A stretch of DNA of 64,000 nucleotides from Agathobacter sp. (GCA_017623935.1 JAGAOC010000034.1:20375-84374), one strand, 5' to 3'; counted from the stretch's first letter, positions 43,435 through 52,806 are shown. Translations and numbers: made by a program. Notes: generated by a model not told the origin, from the sequence alone.

Positions 43435-44739
43435 TTAATAAAGTAAAAATTCTTTACAAACTCTTTCAAAAAACATGGAAAAACACCATTTTTCTACGAA
43501 AATCTCTGCCCGGATGGGCTCGGAATACACACACTCCTCATTGATGCAGATCAAATAATAGCCTAATATATCCCCTTCCTCAATGGGAGCTGTCAGATCT
43601 TCTTTCCACTGTACCTGACGACTGATCGTATCATCTAAAGACACCAGATAGATAAGCTCCTTCTCTCCTTCCAGCTTCCCCTCCAGATAACAGGTCTGAC
43701 GCCAATTGGATAAACTACAGTTTGAAGCAATTCCTTCAAAAACCTCTCTGCACTCTAAAAATGGAGTCTCATAAATATTTTCCAAGTCATAATTCGTAAG
43801 TCCATATCCTAAAAGTTTCAAAGAATCCGACCATTTATAGGTTTTATTATTTGGCCATCCGCAGCCTAACAGGGCAAGGCACATTTTCTTTCCACTCCGT
43901 TCAAAAGATGCCACATAACAATATCCTGCATCTGCAGTAAAACCGGTCTTTCCGGAAACAACACCTTCTATTTTTGAAAAAAGCTGATTGTGATTGGAAG
44001 CCGTATAGCTTCTTCCATTATTTTCAAAGGAATAACTCATGGTCTGGGTGATCTCGCAAAATTCCGCAGATTTTGGAGAATCCCAGCTGCAGTACGCCAT
44101 GATCCTGCAAAGATCTTCCGCTGTTGTATGATGAAATCCATTCTCATTTTCATCGTCTAACCCATTCGGTGTGATAAAATATGTATCTATACAACCGATT
44201 TCCAATGCCTTTTTGTTCATCATCTCCGCAAATGCTTCCACACTGCCAGCTACGTGCTCTGCAATAGCAACGGCACAATCGTTATAGGATTCTAACATGA
44301 GACAATATAAAAGATCTTTGATCTTATATTCTGTTCCTTCTTCCATCCCAAGCCGCACTTTCGGCTGTCCCACTGCCCGACTAGAAGCCGTGGTGGTATC
44401 CGAGATCACTCCAGCCTCTAATGCCACAATACAAGTCAGTATCTTTGTGGTGCTGGCATTCGCAAGGGGCGTGCTCTCCTCTTTTCCGTAAAGGACTCTC
44501 TTCGTACTGCCGTCTATCAAAGCCGCAGACTTGGAATAAAGTTCAGAGTCCTTTAAGGTCTGCGGGACAACATCATCCTGCACCGCCTGAGACAGCTCCT
44601 CAACATCCTCTTCCTGGGCTGCCTGAGACAACTCCTCAACATTCTCCTCCTGCGAGGCAATTAGTTTTCCCTGGGGAATTCCCATAAGTAATGTAGATAT
44701 CATAAGAATTGAAATCATTTTACGCATAAAAAAAGCCAT
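43435..44739 (-). CDS. D-alanyl-D-alanine carboxypeptidase (DacF/PBP-type), first copy
   Basis: A serine-type carboxypeptidase that trims peptidoglycan stem peptides. The motifs are complete: STTK in ANASTTKILT, SYND as the SxN motif, and KTG in VSGKTGFTADAG. An N-terminal membrane/signal segment (MISILMISTLLMG) is followed by a two-copy acidic 12-residue repeat. I use the ATG at 44739, because GGGA sits 6 bases upstream; the 44745 ATG is too close to it. A C-terminal beta-rich domain follows the catalytic domain. Confidence 0.9.
   Translation of the reverse strand: MAFFMRKMISILMISTLLMGIPQGKLIASQEENVEELSQAAQEEDVEELSQAVQDDVVPQTLKDSELYSKSAALIDGSTKRVLYGKEESTPLANASTTKILTCIVALEAGVISDTTTASSRAVGQPKVRLGMEEGTEYKIKDLLYCLMLESYNDCAVAIAEHVAGSVEAFAEMMNKKALEIGCIDTYFITPNGLDDENENGFHHTTAEDLCRIMAYCSWDSPKSAEFCEITQTMSYSFENNGRSYTASNHNQLFSKIEGVVSGKTGFTADAGYCYVASFERSGKKMCLALLGCGWPNNKTYKWSDSLKLLGYGLTNYDLENIYETPFLECREVFEGIASNCSLSNWRQTCYLEGKLEGEKELIYLVSLDDTISRQVQWKEDLTAPIEEGDILGYYLICINEECVYSEPIRAEIFVEKWCFSMFFERVCKEFLLY
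44578..44649. repeat. 36-bp tandem duplication in the carboxypeptidase gene
   Basis: Two 36-bp units encode EENVEELSQAAQ and EEDVEELSQAVQ just after the signal segment, an in-frame duplication in a low-complexity linker. Confidence 0.75.
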
Positions 44740-44810
44740 ATACATTCCCTTTTGGTTATGTATATGACTCTACCTTTTGTCCAAATTCCATGTTATGACC
44801 CAGATATCGA

Positions 44811-45380
44811 TTAAATATCCATCTTAACACGCATTTCTTCTTCTGCTTCCTGTTTGAACTCTTCTAACTGAACCGGACTTAATACCGGAAGCTCGTCCAC
44901 GGAATGAACGCCAAAACTTCTTAAGAATTCCTCTGTAGTTCCAAAAAGAAGTGGTCTTCCTGGGGCGTCTAATCTTCCTAATTCACACACCAGATTATAT
45001 TCCACCAGTTTATTTACAGCATGATCACAGGCTACACCACGGATCTTCTCGATCTCAGCTCTTGTTACAGGCTGTTTGTATGCAATAATAGATAAGGTCT
45101 CCAGTAAAACATCCGTAAGAACACGTTTCTTAGGCTGTTTTGCGATCTTGATCAGATATTCATACATTTCCGGTTTGGTACACATCTGATAAGCCCCATC
45201 CAGTTCAGTGATCATGACACCAATGCCCGGGTCCTTATATTCTTCCATTAACTCTTCTATGAGAGCCTTTGTCTTTTTCTTATCCAATTCCAGGGCTCCT
45301 GCGATCTTCTCCAATTCCACGGATTCTCCCATGGCAAAAAGAATGGCTTCAATTATGCCCTTATAATTCTTATCTTCCAT
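44811..45380 (-). CDS. scpB: Segregation and condensation protein ScpB
   Basis: A 189-residue winged-helix kleisin partner; with ScpA and SMC it forms the condensin complex. The central segment ETLSIIAYKQPVTRAEIEKI is the family signature, and the C-terminus contains an acidic tail. It follows scpA by 16 bp. The smc gene is not in this window. Confidence 0.95.
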   Translation of the reverse strand: MEDKNYKGIIEAILFAMGESVELEKIAGALELDKKKTKALIEELMEEYKDPGIGVMITELDGAYQMCTKPEMYEYLIKIAKQPKKRVLTDVLLETLSIIAYKQPVTRAEIEKIRGVACDHAVNKLVEYNLVCELGRLDAPGRPLLFGTTEEFLRSFGVHSVDELPVLSPVQLEEFKQEAEEEMRVKMDI

Positions 45381-45396
45381 TTCTTATCACCCTTTC

Positions 45397-46146
45397 TTAT
45401 GCTGCCAGTTTGGAATCAATATAGATCTCATCAAAAGTATTCTCCTGAATGATGACGATCTTGCCCACTTTCATCAGCTCTAAGATTGCCAGGAAAGTAA
45501 CAATGACTTCCACTTTACTGGACTGCTTCTCCAACAGATTTCGGAAAGAAAAATGAGCATGAGATTTTGCATATTCCTCAAGGCTTGTCATCTTATCTTC
45601 CAGAGACACTTCTTCTTTCTCGATCTTACCAAATTTAGAACGGATCGGATCTATCTTATCGTTCTGTTTTTTCATGATATTCTGGAAAATCTCATTTAAT
45701 TTTGCAAGGGTAATATCACTTACTAATTCATCCAAATTCACTGGTTCTTCATAAGCAAGGACTTCATCCGGAATGGTCGGAGTCTTATACCAGACTTTCT
45801 CTGCATCCATCTGACGATCCTTCAACTCATAAGCCATGCATTTGTACATTTTATACTCTAAGAGCTGCTGTACCAGTTCTTCTCTTGGATCTTCCGCCTC
45901 TTCCTCACTATCCGGATCAGACGGGAGTAACATTCTGGACTTAATATCGATCAGGGTAGCCGCCATGACCATGAATTCGCTCATAACGTTTAAGTCCTGG
46001 CGTCTCATCTCATTGATATACTCCATATACTGATTGGTAATCTCTACGATCGGAATATCATAAATATTTACTTTATTCTTATCCAGCAGATGAAGTAAGA
46101 GATCCAAAGGGCCTTCAAACACCTGAAGCTTTATATTCAATTCCAT
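45397..46146 (-). CDS. scpA: Segregation and condensation protein ScpA
   Basis: A 249-residue kleisin. N-terminal FEGPLDLLLHLLDKNKVNIY is diagnostic, and a C-terminal winged helix with VEVIVTFLAILELMKVG binds the SMC head. I start at the ATG at 46146, preceded by GGAG at 7 bases; the longer frame to 46230 has no site. First gene of scpAB, with a promoter at 46201-46229. Confidence 0.95.
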   Translation of the reverse strand: MELNIKLQVFEGPLDLLLHLLDKNKVNIYDIPIVEITNQYMEYINEMRRQDLNVMSEFMVMAATLIDIKSRMLLPSDPDSEEEAEDPREELVQQLLEYKMYKCMAYELKDRQMDAEKVWYKTPTIPDEVLAYEEPVNLDELVSDITLAKLNEIFQNIMKKQNDKIDPIRSKFGKIEKEEVSLEDKMTSLEEYAKSHAHFSFRNLLEKQSSKVEVIVTFLAILELMKVGKIVIIQENTFDEIYIDSKLAA

Positions 46147-46200
46147 AATCATTCTCCAAAATTTACTTAAAACAACCCTATTCTTAATAGGCTGCCTTGT

Positions 46201-46229
46201 TATTTTAACTTGATATAACAGAAATTTCA
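46201..46229 (-). promoter_or_regulatory. Promoter of scpAB
   Basis: Minus-strand TTGAAA (46224-46229), a 17-bp spacer and TAAAAT (46201-46206), about 55 bp upstream of scpA. Confidence 0.65.
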
Positions 46230-46297
46230 AGTAAAATTTCCCATATTTAGTATTGTAATTTTTACTTTTCTACTAGATTTAGCAAGATATTGTGTTT

Positions 46298-46328
46298 TTG
46301 ACATAAAAATCTACTAAAAACATACAAT
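46298..46328 (+). promoter_or_regulatory. Candidate promoter of second carboxypeptidase gene
   Basis: TTGACA (46298-46303) and TACAAT (46323-46328) with a 19-bp spacer, longer than ideal, about 40 bp upstream of the ATG at 46368. Confidence 0.4.
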
Positions 46329-46367
46329 TTAACCAAACAGTTTTATTCTTTTCTAAAAGGAGAACCC

Positions 46368-47588
46368 ATGAAAAAACACCAGATTCAGATTCTTTCTGTG
46401 CTTTTATTTTTTACGATCCTGTTTTCTTCTTTTTCTATTTCCATACCAGTCTGGGCAGATACTACCGGTCCGGATATTGCAGCACCTTCTGCTATTTTGA
46501 TGGAAGCCTCTACAGGTACCATCCTTTATGAAAAAAATTCTCACGAAAAGCTCAGACCAGCCAGCATTACCAAGATCATGACTCTGATCCTGGTGTTTGA
46601 AGCCCTTGAAAATGGGAAATTTTCTTTAGATGATACTGTGACCGTTTCTGAATACGCCGCCAGTATGGGCGGTTCTCAGGTATATTTAGAACCCGGAGAA
46701 ACTCAGACTGTAAATGATCTGCTCAAGTGTGTCAGCATTGCCAGTGCAAATGACGCCTGCGTAGCATTAGCAGAATTTGTTGCAGGCTCTGAAAGTGCTT
46801 TTGTTCAGAAAATGAATGAAAAAGCTGCTTCTCTTGGCATGAATGACACCAATTTCGTCAATTGTTGTGGTTTGGAAGCAGAAGGACACTTGACCACAGC
46901 CTATGATATTGCTCTCATGTCCCGGGAACTTTCTATGAATCATCCTCAGATCCATGATTACTGCACCATCTGGATGGATAGCATTACCCACACTACCCGA
47001 AAAGGTTCTAGTGAGTTTGGCCTGACTAACACCAACAAATTCGTGCGCTACTATTCTTATGCCACCGGACTAAAGACAGGATACACCAGCCAGTCCAAAT
47101 ACTGTCTGGCAGGCACCGCTACCAGAGACAACGTAAATCTGATCTCTGTGGTCATGGCAGAAGAATCACCTACCGTCCGAACCAAGGACACCATTACTCT
47201 GATGGATTACGGTTTTGCCAGCTGCCAGCTCTATCGGGACGCTAACGAAGATCGTCTGTCTGATGTAACCGTAAAAAAAGGAACCAGCACTGTGGTTCCT
47301 GTAGATTACACGGATGAATTTGTATATGTGGTCACAGACGGTTCCGGCACCGACGACATCACAAAGGAGATCGTACTTCCCGAAGAAGTGACCGCCCCTA
47401 TCCAAAAAGGAGATATCATCGGAACGGCTATCTATAAAAAATCCGGAGCCGATATTGGTTCTGTAGACATCATTGCTGCAACAGATGTGGCAAAGCAGAC
47501 CTTTTCCAATGTGTACAGCACTCTTTTAAAAAAGCTCTTTACAGTAACGGCGAAAACAGATGCAGAATACTCATATAGATCCGCATAA
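46368..47588 (+). CDS. D-alanyl-D-alanine carboxypeptidase (DacF-type), second copy
   Basis: A 406-residue serine carboxypeptidase with an N-terminal signal peptide (hydrophobic 8-28, then IPVWAD). Motifs: SITK in RPASITKIMT, SAN in SIASANDAC, and KTG in GLKTGYTSQSKYC. C-terminal beta domain. A strong AAAGGAGA site precedes the ATG. It is divergent from scpA and overlaps cls tail-to-tail by 50 bp. DacF-type enzymes are often sporulation-linked. Confidence 0.94.
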   Translation: MKKHQIQILSVLLFFTILFSSFSISIPVWADTTGPDIAAPSAILMEASTGTILYEKNSHEKLRPASITKIMTLILVFEALENGKFSLDDTVTVSEYAASMGGSQVYLEPGETQTVNDLLKCVSIASANDACVALAEFVAGSESAFVQKMNEKAASLGMNDTNFVNCCGLEAEGHLTTAYDIALMSRELSMNHPQIHDYCTIWMDSITHTTRKGSSEFGLTNTNKFVRYYSYATGLKTGYTSQSKYCLAGTATRDNVNLISVVMAEESPTVRTKDTITLMDYGFASCQLYRDANEDRLSDVTVKKGTSTVVPVDYTDEFVYVVTDGSGTDDITKEIVLPEEVTAPIQKGDIIGTAIYKKSGADIGSVDIIAATDVAKQTFSNVYSTLLKKLFTVTAKTDAEYSYRSA

Positions 47589-49071
47589 TAAAATTCTTAT
47601 TCTTAAAGAAATCCAAAGAAACCTGTTCGCTTTCCATTATGGTCTGGATCGCGTCCTGTTTCACCTGTTCCACAGCTTTTGCCTGATACAGAAGTACCCC
47701 GCACTCAAAATGAAGGTAGAAGCTGCGGAAATCCATATTAACGCTTCCTACTGTTGCATATTTATCATCTACCACGAAGCATTTGGAATGAATAAATCCC
47801 GGTGTATACTGGTAGATCTTAACTCCACCTTTTAAAAGGGTCTCATAATTCGCCTGCGTCTCCTGAAAGACTAATTTCTTATCTGGGATTCCAGGCGTAA
47901 CGATCCGCACATCAACACCACTCTTAGCCGCGTTAATGAGCACCCTTGCCATCTCTGATCCAATGATAAGGTACGGCGTGAAGATGTAGACATATTCTTT
48001 GGCATGAGAGATCAGATTCATATAAACATTCTCGCCTAAATCTTCTTTATCTAAAGGCGTATCTGCATAAGGCTGCACATACCCTCCGGTCTTTCTCTCT
48101 GTCATCTGACACTGATTCAAAAACGGTGTATAATCTTCCTGCCCTTTTACAATGTAATTCCACATTTCTAAGAACATGGTAGTAAAGCTGTCAACACATG
48201 GTCCTGTCAAACGGATCGCAGCATCCTTCCAATAACCAAAACGCTCGATCTCATTAATATATTCGTCCGCCAGATTCACTCCGCCAGTATAAGCGATCTT
48301 GCCATCTACTACCAAGATCTTTCTGTGATCTCGGTTATTCATAACTATGGATAAAAATGGACGAAACGGGTTAAATGCACCACAGTGGATGCCCTTTTCC
48401 TGAAGGATCTTATAATATCGCTTCGGTAAGGTAGTGATACATCCAAAATCATCGTAGATCAGTCGGACAGCCACACCTTCTTTTGCTTTCTGCTCCAGAA
48501 TATCTACAATGGAATCGAACATTTTTCCAGGTTCCATAATGAAATATTCCAAAAAGATGAATTTCTCTGCTTTTTTTAAATCCTCCAACAGATCCGGATA
48601 CATCTCTTCTCCACTAGGATAATACTTGGTATCCTCTTCAAAATATAAAGGATAATCTCCGTAATTCGTAACATACTCCGTCTGTTTAAAAGCATATTCG
48701 TCTTCTGCTTTTAACTGGCTATTTACTTTTGGATCTTGTTTTCTATAAGGAGCTGTAGTTCTTGCTACCACTTCCATTCTCTTTCTCATTGGTCTGGTCA
48801 GTCCTCTTCTTCCAAATAAGAAATAACAAGGACATCCAAAGATTGGAAGGCATAAGATCAAAAATACCCAGGAAAGTTTATTGATAGGTTTAATATCCCG
48901 GCTGATAACATATAATGCAAGAAGCAAGGATATTGCCCGTAACAGCATATTAAATGCATAAGATTGCGCTGTGGCTTGATACACGGTGTAAACGATCCAG
49001 CCAAATTGCATAAGAATAATTATGATTCCAAGGGCCATTTTACTATTTAAAAACTTTAGTATCTGTTTCAT
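47539..49071 (-). CDS. cls: Cardiolipin synthase (Cls)
   Basis: A 510-residue phospholipase D-type enzyme that joins two phosphatidylglycerols to cardiolipin. The N-terminus has two to three membrane helices, then two HKD motifs: HRKILVVD and HSKCFVVD. The protein length matches the family. The last 50 bp overlap the second carboxypeptidase gene on the opposite strand. It follows the subtilase gene by 23 bp. Confidence 0.95.
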   Translation of the reverse strand: MKQILKFLNSKMALGIIIILMQFGWIVYTVYQATAQSYAFNMLLRAISLLLALYVISRDIKPINKLSWVFLILCLPIFGCPCYFLFGRRGLTRPMRKRMEVVARTTAPYRKQDPKVNSQLKAEDEYAFKQTEYVTNYGDYPLYFEEDTKYYPSGEEMYPDLLEDLKKAEKFIFLEYFIMEPGKMFDSIVDILEQKAKEGVAVRLIYDDFGCITTLPKRYYKILQEKGIHCGAFNPFRPFLSIVMNNRDHRKILVVDGKIAYTGGVNLADEYINEIERFGYWKDAAIRLTGPCVDSFTTMFLEMWNYIVKGQEDYTPFLNQCQMTERKTGGYVQPYADTPLDKEDLGENVYMNLISHAKEYVYIFTPYLIIGSEMARVLINAAKSGVDVRIVTPGIPDKKLVFQETQANYETLLKGGVKIYQYTPGFIHSKCFVVDDKYATVGSVNMDFRSFYLHFECGVLLYQAKAVEQVKQDAIQTIMESEQVSLDFFKNKNFIMRIYMSILHLFSPLL

Positions 49072-49094
49072 GGCATTTCCTCCTTCCTGCTATT

Positions 49095-49985
49095 TTATAC
49101 CATTTCGATCAAATTATCAACATTAAGAATCCCCCAAACTTTTCTGGCATATTCTTCTTTCGGTCGATCTACAGACTCGTAAAGCTGTAATTTCAAAAGA
49201 GACGGGGTAAGCTGCGGATCCCACTCCATAGCCAGTGCCATCGCACCACAAACTATAGGAGCAGCCATAGACGTGCCACTTTTTTCGACATATCCATTCC
49301 CTTTATGGGACAGACTCCTGATGTTCGTGCCCGGAGCTAAGATCTCCGGTTTTACAATGCAACAGGCGGTAGGGCCTTTTCCACTAAAGCCAGTATAATA
49401 ACCATTTCTTCCCAGGCTTCCATCATCACTGCAACCTACCGTTACGACTTTTCTGGAAATCCCCGGTACAGTTACGGTATTCTTTCCAGGACCGTTATTT
49501 CCGGCAGCAGTTATGACCATGATCCCTTCGTCCCACAGTTCATCCACTGTATCTAAGAGCATCTGCTGATCTTTTTTATTTCCGCCGGGCAAGTATCCTA
49601 CTGAAAAATTAAGCAGTCGCACTTTATATTTTCTATAATTATCCCTCAGCCACCGAAGCGCTTTTATCACATCATCAATATCACCGTTTCCCTGTTCATC
49701 TAACACCTTAAGACACACGAGATGCGCTCCCGGAGCCATACCGGTTATTGCGCCCTGACTGGCACTGCCGTTTCCGCATAAAATTCCTGCAATATGCGTT
49801 CCATGGCCATTATCATCATAAGGGGAACTTCTTCCATGGATAAAATCCCGAAAGACCACCGTCCGATTCAAAAGATCCGGATGAAGTGACACCCCGGTAT
49901 CTAGAACTGCAATTCCGATTCCTCTTCCTGTAAGCCCTCTTTGGTAGACTTTTTTTGCGTGGACAAGTTCTTTTACTCGATACAT
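49095..49985 (-). CDS. S8 family (subtilisin-like) peptidase, intracellular
   Basis: A 296-residue subtilase with catalytic Asp29 (IAVLDTGV), His61 (NGHGTHIAG) and Ser in GTSMAAPIV near residue 240, and the oxyanion Asn in TAAGNNGPG. No signal peptide or long propeptide is visible, so it is probably cytoplasmic, like ISP-type proteases. The start has no Shine-Dalgarno and an in-frame TAA lies just upstream. It comes after the pnp terminator and before cls. Confidence 0.9.
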   Translation of the reverse strand: MYRVKELVHAKKVYQRGLTGRGIGIAVLDTGVSLHPDLLNRTVVFRDFIHGRSSPYDDNGHGTHIAGILCGNGSASQGAITGMAPGAHLVCLKVLDEQGNGDIDDVIKALRWLRDNYRKYKVRLLNFSVGYLPGGNKKDQQMLLDTVDELWDEGIMVITAAGNNGPGKNTVTVPGISRKVVTVGCSDDGSLGRNGYYTGFSGKGPTACCIVKPEILAPGTNIRSLSHKGNGYVEKSGTSMAAPIVCGAMALAMEWDPQLTPSLLKLQLYESVDRPKEEYARKVWGILNVDNLIEMV

Positions 49986-50047
49986 ACTTTTTTATTTTAT
50001 AATATGCCATGATTTCCTGTCCGGTCTCCCCGAATCCTAGCAAACAA

Positions 50048-50100
50048 AAACGGTTCAACTTTTCGTAAATGTTTCCACTTACAAAACAGTTGAACCGTCT
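50048..50100. terminator. Terminator of pnp
   Basis: A long inverted repeat, arms ACGGTTCAACT (50050-50060) and AGTTGAACCGT (50088-50098), plus inner pairing GTAAA with TTTAC. On the minus strand it is followed by TTTTTG; on the plus strand by TCTTCTTTTT. Confidence 0.85.
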
Positions 50101-50145
50101 TCTTTTTATTATATCGTTCTCTTTTTCAGAGATTTAAATGACATA

Positions 50146-52239
50146 TTAGCGATCTGCTGGAACGTCTTTGATAGAGAAGCTGATTCTTCCCATCTTATCT
50201 TTTCCAAGGCAGATAACGGTAACTTTATCTCCTAAAGTTAATACGTCTTCTACATGGTTGATTCTTTCTTTTGCGATCTTAGAAATGTGAACCATACCTT
50301 CTTTTCCAGGTGCAAATTCGATAAATGCACCGAATTCTTTGATGCTGATAACAGTTCCGGTAAAGATCTGTCCTTCTTCAAAATCAGTGGTGATGGTCTT
50401 GATCATATCGATTGCTTTTGCGATCATAGCTTTGTCTGTACCACATATAGAAACAGCACCTTCATCTGAAATATCGATCTTAACACCAGTACGAGCAATG
50501 ATCTCGTTGATGGTCTTACCTTTCTGTCCTACTACATCACCGATCTTTGCAGGATCAATTGTGATCTGCTCGATCTTAGGAGCCCATTCATTTACTTCTT
50601 TTCTTGGCTCAGCAATTACTTTGCTCATTACTTCATCCATGATGTAAAGTCTTGCTTCACGAGTTCTTCTGATAGCTTCTTCTACGATTGGACGAGTCAG
50701 ACCATGGATCTTAATATCCATCTGAATAGCTGTGATACCTTTGTGTGTACCAGTTACTTTAAAGTCCATATCTCCGAAGAAGTCTTCCAGACCCTGGATA
50801 TCTGTAAGAACTACATAATCATCATCTGTATCGCCTGTTACAAGGCCACAGGAAATACCAGCTACCATAGCTTTGATCGGAACACCAGCAGCCATCAGTG
50901 ACATACAAGATGCACAGGTAGAAGCCATAGATGTTGATCCGTTAGATTCAAAGGTTTCGGAAACGGCACGGATTGCATATGGGAACTCTTCTTCAGATGG
51001 AAGTACTGGAACAAGAGCTTTTTCAGCAAGGGAACCATGTCCAATTTCACGACGTCCTGGTCCACGGGATACTTTTGTCTCACCAACAGAGTATGCTGGG
51101 AAGTTATAATGATGCATATATCTCTTAGTTGTAACGTTTGCATCTAATCCATCAATCTTCTGAACTTCAGATAATGGTGCAAGAGTTACAACGTCACAGA
51201 TCTGTGTCTGTCCACGAGTGAACATTGCAGAACCATGTACTCTTGGGATCAGATCAACTTCTGAAGCCAGTGGACGGATCTGATCGATAGCACGACCGTC
51301 TGGACGTTTACGATCTTTTAAGATCATCTTACGAACAGTCTTCTTCTGATACTGATATACAGCTTCTCCGAGGAGTGCAAGCCACTCTTCGTTCTCTGCA
51401 AATGCTTCTTCTAATTTAGCAGTAACGTTCTTGATGTTCTCTTCACGTTTCTGTTTTTCATCTGTAAATACTGCTTCTTCCATCTCTTCTGGTGTTACGA
51501 TCTCTTTGATCGCAGCAAACAGTTCTTCTGGAATTGCACAGCTTGCATATTCATGTTTTGGTTTACCAACTTCTGCACGGATCTGGTTGATAAAAGCAAT
51601 GATTGTCTGGTTGATCTCATGACATTTATAAATTGCTTCGATCATCTTTTCTTCTGGGATCTCGTTTGCACCAGCTTCGATCATGATCACTTTTTCAGCG
51701 GTGGAAGCTACGGTTAACTGCAGATCTCCATCATCCCATACTTTCTGAGATGGATTCACTACGAATTCACCATCTACCATACCCATCTGAGTCATAGCAC
51801 ATGGACCATCAAATGGAATATCTGAAATGGTTGTTACTAATGCTGCACCGATCATGGCTACTAATTCTGGACGACACTCTGGGTCTACAGACATTACCAT
51901 GTTATTTAAGGTTACATCATTACGATAATCCTTAGGGAATAATGGTCTCATTGGACGGTCAATTACACGGGAAGTAAGGATTGCATTCTCAGATGCTTTT
52001 CCTTCTCTCTTATTGAAACCTCCTGGAATCTTTCCAACAGAGTACATTTTCTCTTCGTACTCTACGCTAAGTGGGAAAAAGTCAATCCCATCACGTGGTT
52101 TGTCAGATGCAGTTACAGTAGATAATACTGTTGTTTCTCCGTATTTTACCAGTGCTGCACCATTGGCCTGGGCACAAACTCTTCCGATATCTACAGTAAG
52201 AGTTCTTCCAGCCAATTCCATTGAATAACTTTTGTACAT
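50146..52239 (-). CDS. pnp: Polyribonucleotide nucleotidyltransferase (PNPase)
   Basis: A 697-residue phosphorolytic 3'-5' exoribonuclease. Two RNase PH domains (GFNKREGKASENAILTSRVI region and ATVTR-type second domain with TQICDVVTL), then KH (VGQKGKTINEIIARTGVKID) and S1 (GTVISIKEFGAFIEFAPGKEG) at the C-terminus. Downstream of rpsO with a structured 200-bp interval. AAAGGAG precedes the ATG. Confidence 0.98.
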   Translation of the reverse strand: MYKSYSMELAGRTLTVDIGRVCAQANGAALVKYGETTVLSTVTASDKPRDGIDFFPLSVEYEEKMYSVGKIPGGFNKREGKASENAILTSRVIDRPMRPLFPKDYRNDVTLNNMVMSVDPECRPELVAMIGAALVTTISDIPFDGPCAMTQMGMVDGEFVVNPSQKVWDDGDLQLTVASTAEKVIMIEAGANEIPEEKMIEAIYKCHEINQTIIAFINQIRAEVGKPKHEYASCAIPEELFAAIKEIVTPEEMEEAVFTDEKQKREENIKNVTAKLEEAFAENEEWLALLGEAVYQYQKKTVRKMILKDRKRPDGRAIDQIRPLASEVDLIPRVHGSAMFTRGQTQICDVVTLAPLSEVQKIDGLDANVTTKRYMHHYNFPAYSVGETKVSRGPGRREIGHGSLAEKALVPVLPSEEEFPYAIRAVSETFESNGSTSMASTCASCMSLMAAGVPIKAMVAGISCGLVTGDTDDDYVVLTDIQGLEDFFGDMDFKVTGTHKGITAIQMDIKIHGLTRPIVEEAIRRTREARLYIMDEVMSKVIAEPRKEVNEWAPKIEQITIDPAKIGDVVGQKGKTINEIIARTGVKIDISDEGAVSICGTDKAMIAKAIDMIKTITTDFEEGQIFTGTVISIKEFGAFIEFAPGKEGMVHISKIAKERINHVEDVLTLGDKVTVICLGKDKMGRISFSIKDVPADR

Positions 52240-52344
52240 ATTCTTTCTCCTTTTAATTACTATTTCTTATGCAAAGCCCGAAACTACTGAACAGACCGCG
52301 AACTCTCGCATCCTCTTCAGTGGTCTCGGCAACGCTTTGCCTTT

Positions 52345-52392
52345 TTCGCGGTGTTGCGAAGCAACTATTTACCTTACCGCGTAGTGCGCATA
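52345..52392 (+). repeat. Dispersed intergenic hairpin repeat, copy C
   Basis: Plus strand: CGCGGTGTTGCGAAGCAAC, a spacer, ACCGCG and TGCGCATA. The inner arms are GTTGC/GCAAC against ATTGC/GCAAT in copies A and B (compensatory G-C for A-T). Located in the rpsO-pnp interval. Confidence 0.6.
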
Positions 52393-52396
52393 TAAA

Positions 52397-52426
52397 TAGA
52401 GCGGATAGATTGCTCGCTCCGCTCTA
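52397..52426 (-). terminator. Hairpin after rpsO
   Basis: 9-bp inverted repeat TAGAGCGGA (52397-52405) and TCCGCTCTA (52418-52426), followed on the minus strand by TTTATAT. Weak T-run; could be a partial terminator or an RNA processing site. Confidence 0.45.
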
Positions 52427-52437
52427 TAACAATACAA

Positions 52438-52704
52438 TTATTTTCTAAGTCCTAAACGCTCGATCAAGCTACGGTATCTTTCGATATCGATTCCTTTTAA
52501 GTAAGAAAGTAATCCACGTCTCTGACCGATCATCTTAAGCATACCTCTTCTGGAATGATGATCCTTTGGGTTAGCTTTTAAATGGTCTGTTAACTCATTG
52601 ATTCTTGCTGTTAAGATAGCAACCTGAACCTCTGGTGAACCTGTGTCATTTGGTGTTCTTCCATACTCTGCAATAATTGCCTGTTTCTTGTCTTTTGCGA
52701 TCAT
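52438..52704 (-). CDS. rpsO: 30S ribosomal protein S15
   Basis: An 88-residue S15. [19 protein letters not shown] and [21 protein letters not shown] are characteristic. Start at the ATG at 52704 because AAAGGAGG lies 8 bases upstream; the longer frame (52737) is unlikely. It binds 16S rRNA during assembly; some relatives autoregulate through the mRNA leader. Confidence 0.97.
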   Translation of the reverse strand: MIAKDKKQAIIAEYGRTPNDTGSPEVQVAILTARINELTDHLKANPKDHHSRRGMLKMIGQRRGLLSYLKGIDIERYRSLIERLGLRK

Positions 52705-52806
52705 TTTATGATCCTCCTTTATTATTTTTATGCCCAATGTTACTTAAATACTCAGCAGAAGGTCGGAGTGTCCATCCACCGAATATGGGCTGACTCATAC
52801 TTTGAT

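Noticed and set aside
49816-50058. 80-codon minus-strand ORF at the start of the subtilase gene
   Set aside because: Out of frame with the catalytic Asp region; composition is Lys/Arg/Ser-rich and it breaks off within the subtilase gene. The in-frame subtilase start fits family N-termini.
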